Both the position numbers and the translations under genes were made by a program. A model generated the notes under the pieces. That model had not been told where the DNA came from, made no database searches, and was given only the letters and a program-made list of their open reading frames with translations. Below are positions 47,806-60,000 of a stretch of 64,000 nt of DNA, piece after piece (positions within the stretch are counted from its first letter, which is position 1; each line of letters starts with the position of its first letter). Source of the stretch: Zerene cesonia (taxonomy: Eukaryota > Arthropoda > Insecta > Lepidoptera > Pieridae); contig NC_052113.1 in the NCBI RefSeq assembly GCF_012273895.1, positions 3,586,195 through 3,650,194 of the forward strand, in the 5' to 3' direction.

Positions 47806-50782
47806 GATATATAGACAATTTTTTCCAACATAATATTTTTTATTTACACCAATTTTATAAAACAGCCATTAAAATAACCTAGTGTGTATTTCCTAAATGT
47901 TAATAAAGGTATTATGTATACAGGAAATATAGGCAGTGTCAATCATTAAAATCTGCGATAAAAATTCTTTACAAAACCCATTGGATACAACGTGATGCGC
48001 TTCCATGGAATGGTCAAACGATTTAATGGATTGGACTTTGATAGGAGCTGCCGGGCTCACCATTGTTTCATAATGCATTTGATTTATTGTTACTTGATTA
48101 TTACCGTCGATATAGTGATTTATTATGGCATAAGTCGCAGATTGATGATTGTAAAAAATAAACAATTGACAGCCTAAATTACGAATGATTTTGGGTACCT
48201 AAAACAATTTATTTTAAAAAATAATGGTAATTTTTCGGATTAATCGAGTATTGTGGAATACAGTTATAAATTTTTAACTGTATTTAAGATAGCTTCAGGT
48301 TTATTGAAATTTAATCGTTAATGGTAAACTATTAAATATATAGAAATAGTGCACCCACTCATTAGGATGTTTCCACTAAATGACTTCATTTGGTCGTCTA
48401 TTTTCAATATAATATGTCTTGATAATTTTGTAAATTATTATTTTCAAAATTATTTTCTAGAGCGGACGCATTAGTAAAATACTAGAACAGTAAAAGCACG
48501 AATCTAAACGTAAAAATCAATACGGTTATTTCATAACACTAACCGATGTTTGTCTCCATTAAAAATTTTCTCCAGTAAAATGAGAATCGGTGTAGAAGCC
48601 GACAGGCACAATACAAGGTGACGGCGCTACCGTCACTAAGCTAACAATTTATGCATGGACTCTAATGGCTCGCTCCATCAGGCTCTGTTTGCTAAGCTTT
48701 CTATGAAATTTTATTCGGTAATAGCGTAGGCTTACTTCGAACGATTTGTATCGAATTACGTATGAAGTTGTAATGCGAGTGTTGAATTGCTTTTGGATAC
48801 GATACACGTGTATAGAGTTATTCTTATGACTTTTTTCAGGAGATATAAATAATACAATGTATTTTAAACATCTTTGATCTTTGATACTTTGTTGCCTATA
48901 ATGAAGTACCTACAAATACATCATTATTTTATGAGTTCGTCAGAATAGCGCAGCGGAATGTTAATTAATAGGTATTCATTGATTTTTATTGACAAAGCTG
49001 TCAGTTGAATATTCATTTTTCTAATGCCTATTAAAGTAATAGTAATGGATAAATTTAGATCCATCGGCATTTTTTTTTAGATTATATAGACTACGAGTTT
49101 TAAGGAATCTAGTTTCCTTACCGATATTTAATAAATAAAAGTTACTTAAACTGCAGGACTCTTTTCTTCTCTTCTTGTGTAAAAGATGTAGGTATTATTT
49201 CCTCATTTAATGTTATTTTAAATTTATCAATTGGTTGCCACGTTTTAGAACAGGTATATAATAAAATATTCAAAAATACGGTCACCAATAAACAATTAAA
49301 AAAAACAACAAGTACTGCCATGGCCGTTTGACTGTTGACCTTAAACGGTAGTGTCTCAGTAAATCTGAACGGAACGTCGTAAATTCCCTGACATTACTTA
49401 TACGAATAAGGCATGACGATCGACCACACAGTTTGATGCCTTTTGTTTATAGCCTTGTTTTGATTTTAATGGCTTTTCGGATGCGTTCATCAATATCAAT
49501 CACAATTATGAGATCTGCATTTTGTGTTTGAGTTTTATTTCAAATGTATTGAAATTATTTAGATTAAAGATACGATAAGTAGTATGTATATTATTTTTTA
49601 CATTTTACTATAGATTCTTTTACATATAAAGTAAATTAAAGATTGTGAGAAGAAGATATGTATTTATAAAGATGTGATAAATAACTCATCTAGCTATGAA
49701 GCTCTCCCGATGTGTCTTCATTTTTTGAAGAATAAACTTCAATTTTTTAAAGCATTTTTGTTATCCTATAAATTATTAACAAAATGTTATTTAAACATAA
49801 GACATGTGAAATCGAATATACAACACCGACAGAAAAATAGTCCATTTATTTTAATGGTGGTGAAAATAATTGATGTTTTAACTTTTAGACTTGTTTATTG
49901 AATTGCGTAGGAATTAATTAATAGCGTGTTCGTGTTAAAAGTTAACACTGCAATCGCACTTCAAGATCTTAACATTTATAATAAATTGCCAGCGGTTTAA
50001 ATTTCATTTTATCACAACCATCGGCTTATTAAAATTAAAAAAAATGATGTATTCCGTATTTTTTAAAGAATAGAAAAAAAAAATACACCGAAAGGCGGGA
50101 TTTTTCATATAAATTGTTAAATTTGAAATCATGTAAGTTTTTAACATAGAATAAAGTAAGTAAATACAAACTTTATTAATCTATTCACAGGAAATATTTT
50201 CCATAACGAATCTATTCATATCATTGAGTTCACTAACATAATCTCTTTGATATTAAAGTAGTCTTAGAATAATCTTATGTTATATGTGGTATTATTAAGA
50301 GTTTTATTCAACATGTACACCATACAACTTTATGCATTATTTGGTAGTATGTACTTATCTTGGTCAAGCTACTATTATATTACCTTACGTTTTTACATAA
50401 TTTGACAGTGATTAGCAGAGGTAATATAATTTGCCTCACAAATTCTAGTATGTAATAAGCCGAGACTGAATAAAATGACTCTATAATGTCGGTATGTTCA
50501 CGACAACATAAACGGCTTATGTATTATGAATATTTCATGATTATACTTTACGTTGTAAAAGTTGTTTGTGGAAAATTCAAAGAAAATTACGCATGTGAAG
50601 TAAGCCATCGCTTTCACTCATTTTGTTTTCTTAAACCTTTTTTAAGCTCTCTCGCGCTGTGAAGGTAATAATGCGAACGCGATTAGGTTTTTGTTTTCTT
50701 ATGTCTTGATTATGTAGTTAATAATTTGTATGTTTTAGAATATTTGTATTGGACAGATTTTGACAGGACAGGACATATCTTA
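47806..50782. other. Non-coding stretch
   Basis: Nothing supported. A mildly GC-richer patch lies at about 48590-48700, without reading frame or repeat match. Confidence 0.5.
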
Positions 50783-50993
50783 CTAGTCCTAGTCCTACTA
50801 ATATTATAAATGCGAAAGATTGTAAGGATGTGTGTGCGTTTGTTGCTCTTTCACGCAAAAACTGCTGAACCGATTGCAATGAAATTTGGTACGTAGACAG
50901 CTGGACAACTGGAATAACATATAGGCAAATTTTTATCCCAATATTCCTACGGGATACGGATTTACGCGGGTGAAACCGCGGTGCGCAGCTAGT
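50783..50993 (-). repeat. Family A repeat, copy 5
   Basis: Reads from CTACTAATATTATAAATGCG to GCGGTGCGCAGCTAGT. Near-complete and one of the best-preserved copies. Confidence 0.88.
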
Positions 50994-53900
50994 ATTTATA
51001 TATTTCAAAATATTGTAACCATACAAAGTTATCAAGTCATGGCAAAACAAGAATTTCTGGGGAAATATTATGATACACACAAATTAGATACGATAATTTA
51101 AGCTTTTCACAGTTCAGAACACCTAGACTTTTACGACAGTTGATACCATCTCAGAAGCGCCTCACAAAATTACAGGTGGAATCTTAATTTGGGTTTTGAG
51201 GTTATAAGTTTTTTTTATATATATGTATCCTTTTTTCAAATATGTGTCTTGTTTATAAAAAATAAACTTATATTTTGAGGTTTTTATTGTTGTTCCTTGA
51301 TCAGGGTTCGTTAAAAATAGCTATAGGAAATTTTAAATAAGTTTTATAATTAATACTTGTATTGTGAAATAAAAACCTACTATTGAACTAAGAACATAAA
51401 AAGTTTGATCTAAAAATAAAAATTCACTAACATTCTTACGCATATGACTGTATTTATATTTGTCCTGTACCGCAAAGACCACGTTTGCAAAGCATCACCC
51501 ACAACGTGTAAATATTTTAAGTAGAGGATTTGGAAATTTCTAAGAATACGAATAGTTACATAGAAATAGCACGTGTTATAAGTTAAAGTGGCGTTAAGCG
51601 ACGGCCGTTATCTTCGTCCATTGACACCGATGTTTATCTTTGATAATGGTTAAACAGAAATGAACCGTTTTTTGTCAAGGTGGCGCCTTAACTACGTCAA
51701 CAAATTACAGTAATTTCTTCTTTTGCTTTGTTCGTTAGTTAAAAATAATGTTATATAAATGCTTTGTATGTAAGTATGCTATGCTTTGTAGTAAGGTATT
51801 TATTTACTACTACGCTCCTAAATTCATTTTCTAAATAATTTTTTCGCGTATGGGCTGATATTTTTGATTATTTTCGAAGAATGAAACCCATTATCAGTAT
51901 TTCGCCAAAAATCGTTGATCATTAAACAAATTTGACCGGCGAAAACACGGAAAGAAGGAATCCATTTTAATTGTTCACTAACAAAAATGGATAGAGCCAG
52001 CTGCCACCGGATCAGAGCCTCGCAAATGAAAGAATAAATGTGAACAAGCAAGAATTTTTTGCAGTTGGACCGCGAAAGAATTGGAACGTCTAAAGGAAAA
52101 CGCGGGCCAAATTAAGGAAATTAACTTTTTTTTATTATGAAACGTGGTCGCGAACTTTTGCAAATGACGTTTCATTAATTGTGCCGTGTAATTAAGATGA
52201 GAGACTAAAAATATTTTGTTATTCTTTGTTGCTGAATGGTTGATTGTTTGAGTAGTAAATAAAACAAATAAAAATATAACATTGGATTAAATGTTTACGC
52301 ATAACAATAGGTACGCGTAACGGGCGAAGCCACGTGCAAAGAAATTATTTCTTATTATATATATACTTATGTGTTATTCTGGCACTAGAACTAGTAGTAT
52401 AATCTTGGGCTATCTAAACCACGGTATAATTAAATAAAGAAAGCAAAAATATTACCAGTCATTTATGTTATATTAATTTTACTGCGCAACCGGGTATCCC
52501 ATAATAATGTATTAGAATTTATTAATAGAAAACGGACTATACTAACATTTCCTGTAGATTTAATCAGTAATTCATTTTCTGTTCTATTTTATTATTCAAC
52601 AAGACTAGCTTAAGTTCATGGCGTCGTATGCATGTTAGCCGTTTAAAGAGTATAGTTGATCATGCGGCTTTACTCGCATAGATAAAAATTACAAATCTAG
52701 ATTACATACTATTTTCCTTTATTAAATTTTATTTATAAACGCTCATTTTTTCATACGCTCACAAACTGTCACGTTTAAAATATTATTATTGTATGATTCT
52801 AAGCAGACTATAATATGCATAAGTACTAGATTTTTACTTATAGGTTTAGCTGATTTTTGATATTAGTTTATTTAATAAATTTATGTATTTATGGTATTAG
52901 TAGGATAGGATAGTATTAATTTAGAAATTAGATTTCCAATATTTTTCATGTATTTTTAATCATGTTAATAGACAACATACAACGCTTTTCAAAAAGTAAA
53001 CATCATTGGTCACTTATATTGTAAATAGATTGAAATATGCATTAATGTCCAAAATTATAACATTTACGGTTATGTTGTTTGATTCATTTGCATTTCATGA
53101 ATATGCATTCCATTTTATTAATTGCGTTTTATCTATGTTTGAATAGTTTTCAAATCAATTGACGGAAAGGCTAGCTTATTTATAATGTTGTCGATTATAC
53201 AAACAGTTTCATGTTATGATTGAATTGAAATATAAATAACAGATTTTATGATACGTTTATTCATAAACTTTCTCATAGTAGGCTATTTAATATTAAACAT
53301 ATTTAAATTCAAATATTTCTTATACTTTATTTATATAATTTTGCATATTAGTATACGTTGTACATAGACAAGATATCAAAATGATCTCATGTAAGAACGC
53401 TTTACATTTATTAGGAATGGTACTAGTTCAATAATTCCGGAGCCTGGTTATAATAACAAACATATATACTATGCACTTCCTGGAAGTATAAAAAAGTGCA
53501 TGGAAAGAAAATACGGCTAGGTATATTTCTATGATGAAACAAAAGAGGTTCAAAATTTTATTGAAAATAGTTAATTCCATTTAACGTAATAGCAATTTGA
53601 GGCGCAATAACATTTATAAAAAATTGGTTAATTTCATATGTTATGAATGGAATAAGCTATTCGACCATGCATCAATCGATCTAAAAAGGCCATACTTAAT
53701 ATACTTAATAATCTTCGCTACTAATATAAAATTAAGCGTTTAATGTCAGCTACGCGTCATTTGGCTCCGATTTTCATAGGCAAATTACAAACTGAAGATT
53801 ATTCAGGGCATTATTCGATTGGACAATAAGTCATAACTACGAAAGCCCTCGAGTCATAAATTATGGAGCGGTGACATTCAGCGTGGAATAAAAGCATTTA

Positions 53901-54450
53901 GCTGGCCCAGGGGAATACTACACCGTGGGTGAAATTAAGAGGGCATTTACATTTGTTTGGACCTGTTCATAAATCGTTTCCTGCATTCATTATAGTGCTC
54001 ACTTACTAAAAGGATGGCCCCTGAAATATGTTATCATATTATTGTTGTTTACAATAAAAAATGAATGTTCTATTTGTTTGGGTAATATAGGCAAGGTGTC
54101 ATTAACAATTCTATTTTGTATACCAAGAAATCGGTCATAGAAAACCGTTTTCTACTCAGCTAGGGCTTTATAAAAATGCCAATGGCTTAATAAGGAAATA
54201 AATTGAATATCTTAATGTATTTAATTGAATCGAATACCTTTTAATCTTGATACAGCAGTAGACGAGGAACTAGGAAATTATTTCACTAACAATGGAACAA
54301 CATTGACAATCGAAAATCACGGAACTGAGTCACTTAAGTAAATAAATCTGTAGAAAGGAAATTACGATATAAAAAATCAACACGACTTGTTTGATAAGTA
54401 TCTATGTAAACGTGTGACTGTAAGAGGTGAAAAAACGTCATGAAGATAAT
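50994..54450. other. Non-coding stretch
   Basis: AT-rich. A short GC-richer patch at 51590-51710 has three GATA-type cores (51608-51612, 51634-51638, 51642-51646), the last two inverted and three bases apart. No exon supported. Confidence 0.5.
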
Positions 54451-54629
54451 CTTATATATAAAATTCTCGCGTCACAATGTTAGTCTCTATACTCCTCCGA
54501 AACGGCTTGACCGATTCCTCTGAAATTTGGTAAGCATATTGGGTAGGTCTGAGAATCGGCTAACATCTATTTTTCATACCACTAAACGATAAGAGTAAGG
54601 CAGAACAGCGTTTACCGGGTGCAGCTAGT
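54451..54629 (+). repeat. Family B repeat, copy 4
   Basis: CTTATATATAAAATTCTCGC through CCGAAACGGCTTGACCGATT then CCTCTG to GCGTTTACCGGGTGCAGCTA. Complete with both ends. Confidence 0.87.
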
Positions 54630-55008
54630 TTAATATAGGATTATATGCGAGTCTATACAAATGTTCGTTAACATCGTGTAGCATTGCTTTGTTGTTTGAT
54701 GGAAAGTTATAACTATAACAGTTCATTAAACAAAATTTTCAAATCAAACGTATTTGTTGTTTTTGCATTAACAATTTGTAAATTTGTTCAAAAATGGCAA
54801 CTATTTTGGAAATTGGAAGCATCATCAGTACAGATGTGTCTGTAGTTCTGTAGTTCAAGCCGAGCAAAGGTTGCGCCTGGATTCAAAAATCTAATGATCT
54901 CGTTATAAATTTGCTTCGTCATTAATTATTCAAAGTATAATTAAAAAATGAATGTACTGGCTTTGTCTCTCTGTTCGGCTTAATTCTTTCTCTGTGTGCA
55001 CAGCACTA

Positions 55009-55170
55009 AACACAATTGGATTTCCTGACGCAGTCTCCGCGAGCTCTCCACAGCTGAGAAAGGATGTCAGATTCGCAAAAATAGGCCATGTCAAGTCGGA
55101 GTTAAGAGTCCCAATGCCCTGCGGCTGTGACGATTATGTAACCAAAGCCTACTTCATATTAGGGCTGTAA
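55009..55170 (+). other. Candidate coding exon, family unknown
   Basis: GC-richer open frame after a good acceptor (TTCTTTCTCTGTGTGCACAG ending 55008), or after the phase-0 acceptor CTCTCCACAG ending at 55051. The latter gives LRKDVRFAKIGHVKSELRV then PMPCGCDDY before gtaacc, or the frame runs on to TAA 55168-55170. The phase-0 version could follow the secreted-precursor exon at 35115-35606 on the same strand. No family recognised, donor weak. Confidence 0.28.
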
Positions 55171-56894
55171 ACGCGTCGTTTGAAGTCTTTTTTTATTCAA
55201 ATTGATTAAAGTATTTGTGTGTATTTGTATGTACATACGTTTAGGGGGAAATGGATGTGTTGCATACTTTTATACCTGGTTAATTTGAAGTAAAAATTAC
55301 AAAAAAAAAAATAATAATTTGAATTCAAATAAAGAAAACTTTTTAATCTATTAGGGTTCACAAGACTAACATCAACTTGTGTGTAAGAAAATCTGTGTAA
55401 AATAAGTACATACAACAAATACTGAGGTATTTGTGTTTTCTTATGAGTAAAAAAACACGGAACATCACTTTAATACGCATTCATGAAACCAGTAAGGCTT
55501 GGTTCTCAATTTGAATAAAATCCCAATGATTAAGCTTGGGTTAATCCTAACCCATAAAGAATTCAATTAGTTGAAATATATATTTAATTGGAGAAAGTAC
55601 TAATTATCTGCTTCCGTGTCTCAAATTCACGCGTGGGTGTTACAGGAAATTACTAGACTCTCTAAGATAGTGTGTAGTGGTTTCGACACTTTGCCTAACG
55701 CAACTGAGTATAGATTACCTAGTTTGCGTAAGTGTCAATTTAATCTAGATTTATCAGATAACATGTTGTTAATTACATTGTGTGCTTGATACGTGCTCAG
55801 GTTACAGATGGTGGTATAAATATCGAAAGAGCTCTTTAGAAAATCCGTATTCCTTTCATTTATTGATTGTCATTCAAGTTGCTGAGTATTTAATTATCGA
55901 AATTAGAATAATATTGATTAGATCAGTCTTACATTACTATTTATAAATAATATATCCTCTATATAATGTAAATGCATAAATAGATTGATAGAAATGTTTC
56001 GTTTGTATTTAAATATACAGGAAATATTTGTAAAATCATTACAATGATCATTTAATAAACCGATACCGCTAAACTGTGTTCTAGCAACCCTAAAATACGT
56101 TGACGGCGTATGAAATAAACGCGAAGTAAAGGACCCTTGTCATGTGAAAAGTGCGATGCGTCCCACATTTATACGGATGGTTGAAACCGATCGGAGAATA
56201 TGAAGTTAGCATAAATTGAATGTGAAACTGACCCATCTGTAAGGGCTTGTCTATCAACGCAGAACCAGCAAAAGCCTCTCATTCACTATTTACGTTCTAC
56301 CATGTGGAAATCTCTACTAAAATCCTATTAGCTTGGACATTCATCTCTTATTCGCTACTAGAAGATTTAGTTGATTGCGAATATATTTGCTAGATACAGT
56401 TTAAGTACTTTACTAATATACAAATAGTTTTGTTTAAACGACAATACAAATTAAAGCCAATAACAAAATTAACTTCACATTCAGTTACATAACAATTATA
56501 GGTTGTTGTATCTGGCCTTAATTAACCATATGTAATGTAGAGTTAAACTACTGTACCTAATACTATCTACATAATAACATAATTCTTGTGCATTGTGCAC
56601 ATATTATCAATTTGTTATAAATACTAAATACAAAAAAGAACAAATCATTCAAAAAAAGAACACTCGTGAAAGAAAACAGTTTTCGTTCGATGTGACGGTA
56701 TGAAATTTTCCCGCCAAAAGTAAATCCATACAGGCGCAGTATAATGTCTATGTCGAGTGTTGACCCTTGTCAAGTGACTCCGGCCTACATTCGCGGTGGC
56801 TGACGTTGGTGATAGCACCGCTCTTTTCATATCATTTTTATGACATTTAAGGATGAACTTTACATCGCATATACTTTCTCAGCTGTTTATTGGT
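55171..56894. other. Non-coding stretch
   Basis: AT-rich, nothing supported. A patch at about 56700-56825 is less AT-rich but has no plausible exon. Confidence 0.5.
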
Positions 56895-57030
56895 ACAGCG
56901 CGATAGATGCAAGATATTAAGGGTGAGGAAAAGGAAAAGGACCGTCTCCTCCACTCACCATATGAAACGCAGTACGTATGCTACTATTTCATCTTGATCA
57001 TCTGTGGGGGTGTTCCATCCCCGGTGCGAG
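56895..57030 (-). mobile_element. LINE 3'-end-like remnant, family I copy 2
   Basis: In reverse complement it shows GCTCGCACCGGGGATGGAAC, TACTGCGTTTCATATGGTGA and GGTCCTTTTCCTTTTCCTCA, in the same order as 31208-31492. More decayed. Confidence 0.5.
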
Positions 57031-60000
57031 CATACCTAATCGGTGACGAAGCATACTCGACTCCCACCGTAAATTTAGGCATAAACATTCTCATTAAATA
57101 GTGCGCGTGTGTTAATCAAAAGTCATCGTGAAACATAAAAGTTCAAAGAGGTTTCATTGGGCTTTAGAACGTGTAAGCATAGGACACACTCCTTTCACGA
57201 TACATTCACACGCCGCGAATGGAGGCTTTTAAACCAGTTGGCAACGTGACCTAAATTTTCACGCGTGAAGACATACCTTTATATTATGATTCTTGTACTG
57301 TATTGGATGTTTGACAGGATATTGTTACGTACTTGGATGTTTGTGTTAATTTACGGATTATAGATTAGAAAACAATTCAATCGATTACATTCAGGTTAAA
57401 AAAGATTTTAGCAAATAACAAAAAATTATGCATACTTGCTAAACAAGGCCAAATAGTCGAGTTAAAGAAAATAATGTTACAACGAAATGCGCCTGATTTC
57501 TGTACCTGTACCACGGAACACACATAGACCGAGTCTTGTCTACCGACTATCGAACCACAGAGGACTTTTTTTTTACGACAGTTACTGACAAATTTTTTCC
57601 GCTCTATAAGCGTTACTTAGTAATGGTCAGATTATCTAGTTGGCTTTATTTTAGATGAATAAATAAAACTCAAATATCTATTTAAATCTATTTGAAAGCA
57701 AATGCAATTTTTAATTATTTTTTAAGCATATGCATATTTTGATTCGAGATTCTATTAATCATCATAATCATGAATTATTTTAGTTGAACGCTTAACATGT
57801 TCCTAAGCACAAGTTTTATTGGGTCTTAACATACTAAGTATCAATAAATTAGAATTACTTTGCTCGTCACACATGAATTATTATGTTTTATAGTATTTCA
57901 CAGATCGTGTTAAATTTTGTCAATGAATGGATATAATATGATGTGAATAAATTACATTTTATTTAAAATATAAAAGCGCCGTCATTGCCTACATGTAAAA
58001 TTAGAATGTATCTGCTATTAGGATTTTAATATTTTTTTATATAAGCAGTTGGTATGAATATTAAAGTTCTTTAAGTTTTCTTCTTAAAGTTCTTAATATG
58101 TATTATTACTTAAACAAAAAACCAAGCTCGGCTATAGCGCTCGCTACAAATTAAAAAAAAAAATTCTATACACGTCATATTATGGTAAAAAAGTACTAAA
58201 TAACATCTCTATGTATTTTCACTAAAGATCAAATGCCACAAATTACTATTAAATAAAAGTCATATAACATATCATTTACTCTCTGCAGTTGCTCGTAGAA
58301 AGTGTAAATAATTAAAGATAATGAGAAAAACAACAAAGCATACTTCGCTTAATACTATTTCTTATCTGTGGAGATACGGCCCGCCATTCACACCGTTATC
58401 TGTCCGTGACGCGGACACGTAAAATTAGGATATGACAGTAAATACGGTACTGCAGCTGTTGAAATTAAGATTAAAATAGTGAATAAAATATTTAAATAAT
58501 CTTTACCACTAGTTTAAAGTGCGGGAAAAAAACATTTGGTTAACACTATGGTGATAAACATCATCCAGAAGTTTACTTACCTAATAATGTTAAATAATGC
58601 TAGAGTTATAAAAATATAACATCAATATAACGAATAATAACTCAAAATCACCAAATGGAGATTCAATTAGTTGATAATATCAAGTATAATTACAGTATAA
58701 AGTAATAATAACAAATCAAGTATCATAAATTTGTAAAAAAATTGTACCGTCAAAAACTTTCTATACGAACTAATTAATGCAACAAAATATATCAACATTT
58801 GTAGTAATGAATTCACTAACCTGTGAGAAAGAAATGTGCAACGGAACAGTATCAAAGTTGTGTCATTAAATGACGACCAAATTACTACCTACTGATTGTT
58901 TTTTTTTTCTTATACAATCATAAATAATAAATATGTTTTCTGGCTTATCTGTTAGGCGTTTTCAATTGATTTTTAGTATGTAGAATAGGGACGTCATTAT
59001 GTATCCGTAGTTTAATTTATCGATGTATTGTCATAACAGCTGTAGGTATATCAGAGCTTGCAGTGAAAACTGCACGCTGCAAAAACTTCACATTGCGTAC
59101 TTAAAGCATTCTTTTGGATAGCCTTGCCATTACAATGCAAGGTTTTTATTTCTTAATTTTGCAACGTCCATGGGATTTCATAATTTATTCCAGTCACACG
59201 TAAAGTTAAGCGATAAAATACCGCAGTGGCCAGTCACAATGTGTTGATTGACGCAAAAAACAAGGATGTGCATGGGTGACGTTTTGAGTGCAGATATTGA
59301 AGGGTCTGCTACGTGACTTCTTTGTTAATTATCGATCAGTTGCTAGCAACCTCTGACAAAGGTTGCTTTTATTGGAACAGTGATTTATTGTACGTAGACG
59401 ACGTCGATCCAGTAATTAGGGACTCGACTATTGCGTATGCTATTCGCACTGCTTTATCGTGTCTGAGTTTGTATTTAAAATTTACGAAACACATTTACAA
59501 AAATTATGTTTATATTTGTTTATCAGTTGTTTGGTTTTTATAATAAAAGCAATGTGACTTGTCTAATTATAATCTTTTTATATTCTCCAATTAAAGTAGT
59601 CACATACAAATCTTTCAGTTTCTTTTTCTAATTAAAATGTCATTTCACAAGAATGTAATACGTGGTAACACTAAATAGAATTAACACTGTTTGAATTTAT
59701 TATTCGAAGCATTGTTGTGTATCAAGTTTTATTCAGAGATTTCAGGCTCGACCTACATTAATTAGATGCGTAATTTTTAAAAGAGAAAACTGTATCTCAT
59801 CATCTTACCACCAAAACGTGTTCGAGATTACTAAAATATAATTTAATAAATTGGCTTCAACGTTAAAAGCACAAATTCTACAAGGTTATGAACATCTGAT
59901 TAAATACTTTATAGACGTGTAAGGACAGTCGGACTTAATGAGCAAGCGATAACAATAAAATTTTACAGATGGCCAATAAATTTATAACGATATTTCTTGC

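Noticed and set aside
51978..52175. Two minus-strand frames between 51824 and 52175
   Set aside because: No motif, poor codon character and no splice context; likely chance.
58402..58416. GTCCG-TGACG-CGGAC hairpin as a regulatory RNA
   Set aside because: Only five base pairs and no transcript context.
59339..59350. GTTGCTAGCAAC as an RFX X-box
   Set aside because: The half-sites are one base short of the usual 6-2-6 X-box spacing and no ciliary gene is adjacent.
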